From a virus, in the IMG/VR virus record IMGVR_UViG_3300031758_000021, positions 1 to 64,000 of that record: DNA of 64,000 nucleotides; one strand, written 5' to 3'. The notes under the pieces are model-generated. The model searched no databases and had not been told where the DNA came from. It was given only the letters and a program-made list of their open reading frames with translations. The translations under genes were made by a program, and so were the position numbers. This document shows positions 57,661 to 64,000 of this stretch, in pieces. Within the stretch, counting starts at the first letter, position 1; every line of letters starts with the position of its first letter.

Positions 57661-57683
57661 CTGATAACACTACAGATTAACTC

Positions 57684-57711
57684 AGGCTATCTAATGTACA
57701 TTAGATAGCCT
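57684..57711 (+). terminator. Perfect 28-bp palindrome
   Basis: AGGCTATCTAATGT followed by its exact reverse complement. It can form an 11-bp stem with a TGTACA loop after the holin-like gene; the T-rich stretch that follows is interrupted. Could be terminator or protein-binding site. Confidence 0.55.
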
Positions 57712-57814
57712 TAGTTGTTTATAATATAGATTACCATTACTTAATTATTGCCGTATCCTACAGGTAATAAGAACTACACGAATCATTCTGTATATAATCT
57801 TAAAGAATACAAAA

Positions 57815-57991
57815 ATGAAAAACAATCCCGAAGTTAGTGCTTTAATTTACTTACAGTTTATTCTTATCTTATTAAAGGTTACAAATGTTCAGCCGTTTGC
57901 TTCATATACATGGCTTTCACTTACAGCTATTTTTTGGATCCCAATGGTAATAGGAACAGCTTTACTATTATTTAAAAGAAAGAAATCTTAA
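57815..57991 (+). CDS. Very small membrane protein
   Basis: 58 aa, ATG at 57815. Two predicted transmembrane segments (I-Y-L-Q-F-I-L-I-L-L-K-V and W-I-P-M-V-I-G-T-A-L-L-L-F) and a K-R-K-K-S tail. Its stop overlaps the glycosyltransferase start as TAATG, so it is translated with that gene. Small membrane partners of glycosyltransferases exist, as do phage lysis helpers; neither is shown. Confidence 0.6.
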   Translation: MKNNPEVSALIYLQFILILLKVTNVQPFASYTWLSLTAIFWIPMVIGTALLLFKRKKS

Positions 57992-59817
57992 TGCACAAGA
58001 TAGCATTCATAACTCGCTGTACACGTCCGGATAATCTATTTAAGATTGCTGAGTCTTTAACGTTGTACAGACCTTTAGGACATGAATGGCATGTTATCAT
58101 TGATGGAAACGTTGTACCTGAAATAGATGAGTACACGCAGCAAATCTTAAATGCAAATGCAACATCATGGGAGATTAAAAAATCGGCGCCAGAAACTTAT
58201 GGCTATGATCTTGTAAACTTTGTAACAGATAATCTTGATAGAGATCTGTGGATTAATTTACTTGATGACGATAACTTACCAAATCCAAAAGTTTTTACTT
58301 GGTTTTCCGATAATCCTACAATCATTAACAGTTCATATGCAATAGTTTTTGGACAAGAGGTAGATGGTAAAGATTTCACAGGTCTTGATATTCGTGAGGC
58401 TAAACCGGAGAACATGCGTTTACAAGGCGTTGATGCTGCGCAAGTCTTTATACTAAATTACTTCTTACAAGAAAAAGGTGGTTGGGATATGGGTTACTGT
58501 GGAGACGGTCTTTTTATTGAGCGAGTTTATAAAGAAGACCCTACTAGGTTTTATCTTTCACAAGTTATTTTAACTTACTATAATAAATTGGAATTGCTTA
58601 AAGCTAAAAGAGGATCTTCTCCTAGAGTTTTATATGTAGGTGAATTGCCAGAGACAAAACAAACAGGAGGTAATCTATATGAATATGAATCTGATGAATT
58701 ACTTGTTCAGCATATAGAAAATGATAATGAAATTGCAAAAGTAATCTATACATTTAATCCTGATGTAATTGTAACAAGATCCGAAGATTGGACAGATTTT
58801 CCAAGTCTTGCTCAAATGCCTATTGAGATTCGTAAAAAGTGGTTGCATTTCTCAAATGAGAAAGATGAGAATAACGGTAATGAAATTTATCATGCAGCAA
58901 ATCATGGTATCTTAAATCGTAATACTGAACTAGCATCAATATTTACGTCATCATATAATACAGGTGAAAAGATTTATAAGACGTACGAATCGTTAAAAAA
59001 TCAAACGTATGTAAACTGGGAATGGGTTATTGTAAATGACTCAACAGATACAACAATGGATCATTTACTTGAAGACATAGCAAAGAATGATCCTCGAGTT
59101 AAAGTGTATTCATTTTCTAAAAAGTCTGGTGGCATCATAGGTGAAGCAAAATATAGAGCAGCAATGTTATGCGATGGAGAATATCTTATGGAATTAGATC
59201 ATGATGATTATTTACTTCCTGACGCAGTTGAACTTATGGTTAAAGCATTCACGGAATACCCAGACGCAGGATACGCTTATAGTGATTGTGTTGAATGCGA
59301 CACTGACTTAAATTCATTATGTTATGGCGATGATTTTGCTTTCAGTTATGGATCTTACTATAAGCAAATGTATAACGGCAAAGAACTTGATGTATGTGCT
59401 TGTACGCCAGTGAATCCTAAAACCATTCGTCATATCGTTGGGGTGCCAAACCATTTTAGATCTTGGAGACGAAGCACATATCATGCTTTAGGTGGACACA
59501 ACCGCAGATTAACTATTGCTGATGATTACGAAATAACAGTCAGAGCATTTTTAATGACAAGGTTTGTAAGAATACCTAAATGTTGTTACTTACAAATGTA
59601 TGATGGCAATAATACACAAAACAGTGATGGCGGTAGAACAAGAAAAGACATTCAACGTAGAGTCCGTTCTATTGCAGAAAAATATAATGAAGACATTAAG
59701 AATCGCTTTGAAGAAGTAGGCATGAAAGATTGGGCTTATGAATTTAACCCAGCATACCCTCTGATGGCGCCAAGTCAATTTGATAGCGGTGATTTTGCAT
59801 ATACTCTCAAACTATAA
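57991..59817 (+). CDS. Two-domain glycosyltransferase (GT-A, family 2-like)
   Basis: 608 aa. The N-terminal ~215 residues look like a first GT-A domain (F-I-T-R-C-T-R-P-D-N opening, L-L-D-D-D-N-L-P as DxD near residue 90, W-D-M-G-Y-C-G-D-G near 165). The C-terminal half is a clear family 2 domain: I-F-T-S-S-Y-N-T-G-E-K-I (about 310-321), V-I-V-N-D-S-T-D (about 345-352), L-D-H-D-D-Y-L-L-P (about 395-403, DxD) and A-D-D-Y-E (about 510-514, catalytic-base region). It may glycosylate host surface sugars, virion protein or modified phage DNA. A composite promoter/terminator follows. Confidence 0.85.
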   Translation: MHKIAFITRCTRPDNLFKIAESLTLYRPLGHEWHVIIDGNVVPEIDEYTQQILNANATSWEIKKSAPETYGYDLVNFVTDNLDRDLWINLLDDDNLPNPKVFTWFSDNPTIINSSYAIVFGQEVDGKDFTGLDIREAKPENMRLQGVDAAQVFILNYFLQEKGGWDMGYCGDGLFIERVYKEDPTRFYLSQVILTYYNKLELLKAKRGSSPRVLYVGELPETKQTGGNLYEYESDELLVQHIENDNEIAKVIYTFNPDVIVTRSEDWTDFPSLAQMPIEIRKKWLHFSNEKDENNGNEIYHAANHGILNRNTELASIFTSSYNTGEKIYKTYESLKNQTYVNWEWVIVNDSTDTTMDHLLEDIAKNDPRVKVYSFSKKSGGIIGEAKYRAAMLCDGEYLMELDHDDYLLPDAVELMVKAFTEYPDAGYAYSDCVECDTDLNSLCYGDDFAFSYGSYYKQMYNGKELDVCACTPVNPKTIRHIVGVPNHFRSWRRSTYHALGGHNRRLTIADDYEITVRAFLMTRFVRIPKCCYLQMYDGNNTQNSDGGRTRKDIQRRVRSIAEKYNEDIKNRFEEVGMKDWAYEFNPAYPLMAPSQFDSGDFAYTLKL

Positions 59818-59832
59818 AGTTGTTAATAACTT
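59817..59832. promoter_or_regulatory. Palindromic element of composite early promoter
   Basis: Full AAGTTGTTAATAACTT copy overlapping the last base of the glycosyltransferase stop codon. Confidence 0.6.
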
Positions 59833-59836
59833 ATAG

Positions 59837-59865
59837 TCCCAGAGTTTGCTACTCTGGGATTTTTT
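59837..59865 (+). terminator. Terminator hairpin inside a promoter element
   Basis: TCCCAGAGT (59837-59845) pairs with ACTCTGGGA (59851-59859), TTGCT loop, then six T. The loop overlaps the TTTG box of the promoter that follows. Confidence 0.85.
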
Positions 59866-59876
59866 GTTTAATTTTA
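59845..59876 (+). promoter_or_regulatory. Bacteroidota-type promoter
   Basis: TTTG at 59845-59848, 20 nt, TAATTTTA at 59869-59876; 25 nt before the ATG at 59902. Confidence 0.7.
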
Positions 59877-59901
59877 TACTTTAATAATAAATCTAAATCT
59901 T

Positions 59902-60021
59902 ATGGCAAGATGCGCTTATTGTGGTAAAACTGTAGAAAACGTAGGTTCCGGTCAAAACATGGGAACTCAATCAAAACCAATATGTGAACGTTGTTATGAA
60001 CATGGCGGTGATGACGATTAA
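59902..60021 (+). CDS. Tiny zinc-ribbon protein
   Basis: 39 aa with two Cys pairs, C-A-Y-C-G-K near residue 4 and I-C-E-R-C-Y-E near residue 28, as in a four-Cys zinc ribbon, and an acidic end. It has its own early-type promoter and lies 29 nt before the RNA ligase. Function unknown; it may bind nucleic acid or a host protein. Confidence 0.65.
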   Translation: MARCAYCGKTVENVGSGQNMGTQSKPICERCYEHGGDDD

Positions 60022-60050
60022 TAAATTACAAAACTATAAAATCAAAAGTA

Positions 60051-61127
60051 ATGGAAAGGAAATTAGCTTCTTTGCAAATCATCAGTGATATCCAACCTAT
60101 TGAAGGTGCTGATGCGATTGAACTTGCAATCGTAAACGGATGGAAAGTTGTAGTGGCTAAAAATGTTGGGCACAAAATTGGCAACATGGTTGTTTATTGC
60201 GAGATTGACTCTTTCTTACCAGTTCGTGAAGAATTTGAGTTCTTAAGAAAAAGTTCTTTCAAGAAAATGGGTGGCCAAGAAGGGTTCAGATTAAAAACAA
60301 TTCGTTTAAGAGGACAGGTCTCTCAAGGACTTATTTTACCAATGAGTATCTTTGGTGATTTTGGTTGGACTGCATATGAAGGTCTTGACGTAACTGAAAG
60401 ATTAGGAATTGTTAAATATGAACCACCAATGCCTGCTCAACTTTCTGGAGTTGCCAAAGGATACTTCCCAAGCTTCATAAGAAAGACTGATGAGGAAAGA
60501 GTTCAAAACTTAGCAAAAGAATACGCTGAAATGAAAACCCGTACATACTACGTGACAGAAAAACTTGACGGTTCTTCTGCAACATATTACATGAAAGACG
60601 GTGAATTTGGAGTGTGCTCTCGTAATCTTGAACTAGCTGAACCTGAAGCATTCGTTGAAGGTATGGTAATGTGTGAGGATGGAATTGAAAGACCACGCCA
60701 GCAAAACACATTTTGGAAAGTTGCCCAAGAAATGAAAATTAAAGAAAAACTTGAAAAGGCGTGTAAAGAACTAGGACGTAACTTATCAATTCAAGGTGAA
60801 CTTATTGGTGAAGGTATTCAAGGAAATCCTTATAAACTTAAAGGACAAACTTTAAGACTGTATAATATCTTTGACATTGACAGTCAAGAATACTTTGGAT
60901 TACCGATGTTCTTAGCCGCCGCTGAACATACATTGGATTTGCCAGTGGTGCCTGTTCTTGATACACACTTTCATTTACCAGAGACTATTGATGAATTAAT
61001 CAAATATGCAGATGGTAAATCTGTTCTGCACGATAAGACAGATCGTGAAGGTGTGGTAATCCGTACTCTTGACCGTAAGTATTCTTTTAAAGCAATTAGT
61101 AACATCTTTCTTTTAGGAGAAAAGTAA
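60051..61127 (+). CDS. RNA ligase, DraRnl/Rnl5-like
   Basis: 358 aa. Nucleotidyltransferase motif I is E-K-L-D-G-S-S (Lys 171, the AMP acceptor), followed by motif III-like I-Q-G-E-L-I-G, motif IV D-R-E-G-V-V-I-R and motif V Y-S-F-K-A-I. About 160 residues precede motif I and resemble the N-terminal OB fold of the Deinococcus DraRnl family rather than T4 Rnl1 or Rnl2. Such ligases seal nicks in RNA or 3'-OH/5'-P ends and could reverse host RNA cleavage during defence. Confidence 0.85.
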   Translation: MERKLASLQIISDIQPIEGADAIELAIVNGWKVVVAKNVGHKIGNMVVYCEIDSFLPVREEFEFLRKSSFKKMGGQEGFRLKTIRLRGQVSQGLILPMSIFGDFGWTAYEGLDVTERLGIVKYEPPMPAQLSGVAKGYFPSFIRKTDEERVQNLAKEYAEMKTRTYYVTEKLDGSSATYYMKDGEFGVCSRNLELAEPEAFVEGMVMCEDGIERPRQQNTFWKVAQEMKIKEKLEKACKELGRNLSIQGELIGEGIQGNPYKLKGQTLRLYNIFDIDSQEYFGLPMFLAAAEHTLDLPVVPVLDTHFHLPETIDELIKYADGKSVLHDKTDREGVVIRTLDRKYSFKAISNIFLLGEK

Positions 61128-61142
61128 AGATGTTAAAAACTT
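61127..61142. promoter_or_regulatory. Degenerate palindromic element
   Basis: AAGATGTTAAAAACTT, 14 of 16 matches to the palindrome and at the same spacing from the next promoter. Confidence 0.5.
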
Positions 61143-61146
61143 TAGA

Positions 61147-61175
61147 TTCCAGAGTTTTCTACTCTGGAATTTTTT
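61147..61175 (+). terminator. Terminator hairpin inside a promoter element
   Basis: TTCCAGAGT (61147-61155) pairs with ACTCTGGAA (61161-61169), TTTCT loop, then six T; a close relative of the hairpin at 59837. Confidence 0.85.
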
Positions 61176-61186
61176 GTTTAATTTTA
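61155..61186 (+). promoter_or_regulatory. Early-type promoter
   Basis: TAATTTTA at 61179-61186 with standard spacing; the -33 box is TTTT. 26 nt before the ATG at 61213. Confidence 0.6.
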
Positions 61187-61212
61187 ACTATCAATCAAAA
61201 AACAATTAATTT

Positions 61213-61434
61213 ATGAGTCCAGAAACATTAAAAGAAGCAAAACATTTTAAAACACAAGCAGGTTGGTGTGCATTACTTATGTGGGTTGCCTCTGCTGCAA
61301 TGACGTACATGTCAATTAATAAACCAACTGATATGGATTGGGTGATTGTCCCAGTAGGTGCTGGTATTTTTACCGTCATATACTTTAACATGAGAAGTAT
61401 GATTAATAAGTATGAATCTTTAACTAAAAAATAA
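61213..61434 (+). CDS. Small membrane protein
   Basis: 73 aa with two predicted transmembrane segments (about residues 14-30 and 41-57). Not recognised. Its stop overlaps the next start (TAATG). Confidence 0.6.
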   Translation: MSPETLKEAKHFKTQAGWCALLMWVASAAMTYMSINKPTDMDWVIVPVGAGIFTVIYFNMRSMINKYESLTKK

Positions 61435-61781
61435 TGATTGATACTACTTACCCCCAAGAAGTTGAAACATACTTAAATGGTATTTATGAAAGTCTTGTAG
61501 ATGACGGATTTTATTTTGATGAAGACATTGTAGAATTTGGTTATGAAGCAACTCGTAAAGTTGCAGGACCAATGTTATTAGAACAATGGCTTAATGGTGA
61601 AATGAATTTTGAAGAAGACGGATGGTTTGAAAAAATGCTTAAGTTAATCATAGTTCATGGACGAATGATGAGTCTTGAAAAGAAAGGATTCGTTGGTTCT
61701 ATTGATGATGAACACGGTGACGAAGTATTCTTTGCAACTGAAAGCGGTAGAGAACTATTAAAGAAAATGGATAAGATCTAA
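61434..61781 (+). CDS. Hypothetical acidic protein
   Basis: 115 aa, strongly acidic and helical (E-N-x-W-F-E-K-M-L-K-L-I-I-V-H-G). Not recognised. Translationally coupled to the small membrane protein upstream; a composite promoter begins at its last base. Confidence 0.6.
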   Translation: MIDTTYPQEVETYLNGIYESLVDDGFYFDEDIVEFGYEATRKVAGPMLLEQWLNGEMNFEEDGWFEKMLKLIIVHGRMMSLEKKGFVGSIDDEHGDEVFFATESGRELLKKMDKI

Positions 61782-61808
61782 AGTTTAACAAAAATTTAAC
61801 ATTCAGAA

Positions 61809-61840
61809 TTTGCTTTGTGTTTATATTTTGGTTAATTTTG
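61809..61840 (+). promoter_or_regulatory. Bacteroidota-type promoter, best consensus match
   Basis: TTTG at 61809-61812, 20 nt, TAATTTTG at 61833-61840, both boxes exact. AAGTTTAACAAAAATT takes the palindrome's place at 61781-61796. 25 nt before the ATG. Confidence 0.8.
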
Positions 61841-61865
61841 CTCTATAATTAAAAACAACATTATT

Positions 61866-62276
61866 ATGGCAGACGATAAATTCTTTTACAAAACAATTAC
61901 ACAAACAAGAGTAACTGTTCTTAATCGCAAAGCTACTACTATAATAGTAGATAAAACTGAAGGTAATACTGAACTTGATTTTATATTGAGTTGTTATACA
62001 CCCGCAAATGCTTTAGCCGGTTACACTGATTATGTAGATCATCGTAAAGATACGTTACCGCAGATTAAAAAATTGATTCGTGAAAGTGTTAAAACTCGTC
62101 AATGCCAAAATGGTTCTTATTACGATATTGACGGAGTTCCGTTTGATACGGTTTTGGTTTATTTAAGAAACGGATCTTGGTCTGCGTACCCTGCATGGTC
62201 TAACGGAAATACTGACTACTTTACAGAATCTCGTAAAAGAATTGCTGAGCAATATAACCAAAGAAAAAGAAAATAA
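61866..62276 (+). CDS. Hypothetical early protein
   Basis: 136 aa, basic C-terminus (Y-N-Q-R-K-R-K). The second half (Y-Y-D-I-D-G-V-P-F-D, W-S-A-Y-P-A-W-S) looks like a small beta domain. Not recognised. Carries its own promoter. Confidence 0.6.
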   Translation: MADDKFFYKTITQTRVTVLNRKATTIIVDKTEGNTELDFILSCYTPANALAGYTDYVDHRKDTLPQIKKLIRESVKTRQCQNGSYYDIDGVPFDTVLVYLRNGSWSAYPAWSNGNTDYFTESRKRIAEQYNQRKRK

Positions 62277-62278
62277 TC

Positions 62279-62425
62279 ATGACTCAAGAAACAAAAATGG
62301 ACTGGAAGAAAATGGGATTTGCTACTGAAGCGGATTACAAAAAATTCTTGGATGACAAAATGAAATCTTTAAACGAAAAGATCATGGAGCACATTGATGT
62401 TTTCAAAAGATTAGCTGATCGTTAA
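62279..62425 (+). CDS. Very small hypothetical protein
   Basis: 48 aa, ATG at 62279, 2 nt after the previous stop. Charged and helical (F-L-D-D-K-M-K-S-L-N-E-K). Not recognised. Confidence 0.5.
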   Translation: MTQETKMDWKKMGFATEADYKKFLDDKMKSLNEKIMEHIDVFKRLADR

Positions 62426-62442
62426 CAACTAAATCAAATCAT

Positions 62443-62610
62443 ATGTACGAACATAAAGTAATTATTACAAAAGACGAATCTGTTATTAATGAAATGCTTG
62501 CCGCTGGATGGTTTGTGGTTTCAGTAACAGCTCAACATGTGGCTGTTTCTACAGCATCAAGTTTAACGTCATCAATTAAAGGTGAATTTTGCTTTGTATT
62601 GAAAAAGTAA
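62443..62610 (+). CDS. Very small hypothetical protein
   Basis: 55 aa, ATG at 62443. A strand-helix-strand pattern (V-I-I-T-K, then M-L-A-A-G-W-F-V-V-S-V) like small ferredoxin-fold proteins. Not recognised. Ends at the base where the next composite promoter begins. Confidence 0.5.
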   Translation: MYEHKVIITKDESVINEMLAAGWFVVSVTAQHVAVSTASSLTSSIKGEFCFVLKK

Positions 62611-62637
62611 AGTTTAACAAAAATTTAACATTTAGAA

Positions 62638-62669
62638 TTTGCTTTGCTTCTTCTAATTGGTTAATTTTA
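62638..62669 (+). promoter_or_regulatory. Bacteroidota-type promoter
   Basis: TTTG at 62638-62641, 20 nt, TAATTTTA at 62662-62669; AAGTTTAACAAAAATT in place of the palindrome at 62610-62625. 31 nt before the ATG. Confidence 0.75.
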
Positions 62670-62700
62670 ACTATCAATATTAATCAAACACAATTTAATT

Positions 62701-62898
62701 ATGAAAGTTACAATCTCTATTAAACATTTGCTATTAGGTATCTTATTTTTAACTTTAGCTTATTTTACTGCTACTGGAACTGTTCAAAATTACATCCACT
62801 TTGCTGGCGGTAAAAATGAATTTGCTTTTCTTGCTTTATCCTCTGTCATGGGGTTTATGCTTGTAGTATTTTCTTTTGAAAAACCTGCAACAAAATAA
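62701..62898 (+). CDS. Small membrane protein
   Basis: 65 aa with two hydrophobic segments (about residues 8-25 and 38-57). The first could also act as an uncleaved signal anchor. Not recognised. Confidence 0.6.
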   Translation: MKVTISIKHLLLGILFLTLAYFTATGTVQNYIHFAGGKNEFAFLALSSVMGFMLVVFSFEKPATK

Positions 62899-62947
62899 GA
62901 ACTAATTAAAAGTTGAAGTATACAACCATTCTAATAAATTAATCATT

Positions 62948-63229
62948 ATGAATATAGACCAAATCATTAAAATCGTTGCTGAGGAATCAGGAATCTCTGC
63001 TAAGGATATCATTAGTCAATCTCGTCGTCAAGATAGAGTTTTAGCTCGACATTTGAGTATGTGGGCTTGCCGCTGGTATTCTGGTGCATCTTTACAAAAA
63101 ATTGCAGCTGCACATAACCGAGTTCAACATGGTTCAGTAATACATGCGTCAACCGCTATTGAAGACGCAATCAAATTTGATAAAAGAATAGCCGAACTTC
63201 AATCAAGAATACTAAACAGACTTAAATAA
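62948..63229 (+). CDS. Stand-alone DnaA domain IV-like DNA-binding protein
   Basis: 93 aa that align by eye along their length to the C-terminal DnaA-box-binding domain: I-I-K-I-V-A-E-E-S-G-I-S-x-K-D-I (matching V-A-x-x-F-x-I-x-x-x-D-L), S-R-R-Q-D-R-V-L-A-R-H-L-S-M-W (matching S-R-x-R-x-x-V-x-A-R-x-x-A-M), the helix-turn-helix S-L-Q-K-I-A-A-A-H-N-R, and V-Q-H-G-S-V-I-H-A (matching x-D-H-S-T-V-x-x-A). DnaA's ATPase is absent. It may bind DnaA boxes and act on host or phage replication initiation. Confidence 0.75.
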   Translation: MNIDQIIKIVAEESGISAKDIISQSRRQDRVLARHLSMWACRWYSGASLQKIAAAHNRVQHGSVIHASTAIEDAIKFDKRIAELQSRILNRLK

Positions 63230-63233
63230 ACCT

Positions 63234-63812
63234 ATGAAACACATTTCATTACAACCGCAATCTGCAGAAACTTGCAGAAAACTTTATGTTAAAGAACACG
63301 CAAAATTTATTCACTCATCTTATACGATTGCTGAAGACCTTGGCAAGAAAGTTACTATTGATGATTTTGATTATACCATTGCAGGTATCTGGGACATTAT
63401 TGGATTCAAGAAAAACATCTTACTTAAAGAAGTAGGCAAAGAAACAAGTTATGCTTATGCTGATAGCAAAATAGTTGCCGAGGCTTTAGGATTTACAAAT
63501 TATCGTAATCTTGTAACTGGTGAACAGGTCCCTTATGATATGGCTGCTGAGTTCCGCATCAAGAAAGCAAACAAATTTAAACTTGAAGCTCTTGAAGCTC
63601 TTGAGGATATTGAACCGGTTGTGGTTGATGAGTTTGAATCTATTGATGATGAGATTGATGAAGACGAAATAATCGTTGATGATGATACATTTGAAAATGA
63701 TGATCTTGATGAAAATCCTGAAGATGAAGATGAAGATCTTGACCCTGTGGTAAAAGCATTACGTCAAGCAGACGATAATGAAGATTACTACAACGATAAC
63801 GAAAATGAATAA
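63234..63812 (+). CDS. Hypothetical protein with acidic tail
   Basis: 192 aa. The first ~115 residues are mixed; the last ~75 are extremely acidic (runs of Asp/Glu such as D-D-E-I-D-E-D-E). Acidic tails of this kind occur on DNA mimics and on proteins that bind nucleic-acid-binding partners. Not recognised. Follows the DnaA-like gene by 4 nt. Confidence 0.6.
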   Translation: MKHISLQPQSAETCRKLYVKEHAKFIHSSYTIAEDLGKKVTIDDFDYTIAGIWDIIGFKKNILLKEVGKETSYAYADSKIVAEALGFTNYRNLVTGEQVPYDMAAEFRIKKANKFKLEALEALEDIEPVVVDEFESIDDEIDEDEIIVDDDTFENDDLDENPEDEDEDLDPVVKALRQADDNEDYYNDNENE

Positions 63813-63815
63813 TTA

Positions 63816-64000
63816 ATGGAAATCTTTGTAACTATAATTGCTACCGATGAGCAGAAAATGGATTTTGAAAAAGATCTAACAAGAAATAACATTTTATTAA
63901 GAATGATGACACCTGACATCGGCAATGAATACCATTATTCTTTAGAAGGTGATTGGAATGGTTACGAAGAACTATTAAAAAATGTTGGTGCATACTCAGG
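63816..64000 (+). CDS. Hypothetical protein, truncated by window end
   Basis: Open from the ATG at 63816 to the last base, 61 codons seen and no stop. Begins M-E-I-F-V-T-I-I-A-T-D-E. Not recognised. Confidence 0.5.
   Translation, partial: MEIFVTIIATDEQKMDFEKDLTRNNILLRMMTPDIGNEYHYSLEGDWNGYEELLKNVGAYS

Overview
The window is a contiguous piece of a large tailed-phage genome with a contractile tail and a T4-type core gene set. Every gene I can support lies on the + strand; the DNA is AT-rich and the genes are tightly packed, often overlapping by 1-17 bases. T4-type genes recognised by motif or by similarity to remembered T4 proteins: DNA polymerase C-terminal part (gp43), UvsX, gp41 helicase, gp47/gp46, gp15-like tail terminator, gp55 late sigma factor, gp4 head completion, gp20 portal, gp44 clamp loader, RNase H, gp16/gp17 terminase, gp18 sheath, gp19 tube, gp26-like hub chaperone and a gp29-type tape measure. 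The host is probably a Bacteroidota bacterium, perhaps a flavobacterium: early-type promoters match the TTTG / TAnnTTTG consensus of that phylum, and start codons generally lack Shine-Dalgarno sequences and sit in A/T-rich leaders.

Layout. 1-7570: replication and recombination (possible clamp end, split polymerase, UvsX, helicase, gp47/46). 7581-14610: neck/head genes plus the gp55 late sigma factor. 14702-16932: exonuclease, clamp loader and small genes. 17013-21088: a five-gene NAD+/ADP-ribose island (PRPP-synthetase-like, macro domain, NADAR, nicotinamide phosphoribosyltransferase-like, deoxyribosyltransferase-like), with two early-type promoters and a terminator; it resembles the published NARP1 anti-defence pathway with three extra genes. 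21172-22773: RNase H and a small conserved gene. 22817-37590: virion structure and packaging, with an unusually large sheath (1568 aa) and a repeat-rich tape measure. 37623-44477: small genes, a guanylate kinase, a second (ECF-type) sigma factor and membrane proteins. 44479-51825: collagen-like fibre genes. 51866-59817: accessory enzymes (class I amidotransferase, UV endonuclease UvdE, AAA+ ATPase, Hsp20, membrane proteins, tandem glycosyltransferase). 59902-64000: small early-type genes including an RNA ligase and a stand-alone DnaA domain IV-like protein.

Regulation. Two promoter classes stand out. A composite element (16-bp AAGTTGTTAATAACTT palindrome, 12 nt, TTTG, 20 nt, TAATTTT[A/G]) precedes many non-structural genes, with rigid spacing; in four cases a terminator hairpin sits between its parts. 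A GATATATA motif precedes many structural genes and is the natural candidate for a gp55 late promoter. Two 9-A runs coincide with breaks between open frames and are either -1 frameshift sites or homopolymer errors. I saw no tRNA genes, CRISPR arrays, insertion sequences or homing endonucleases.
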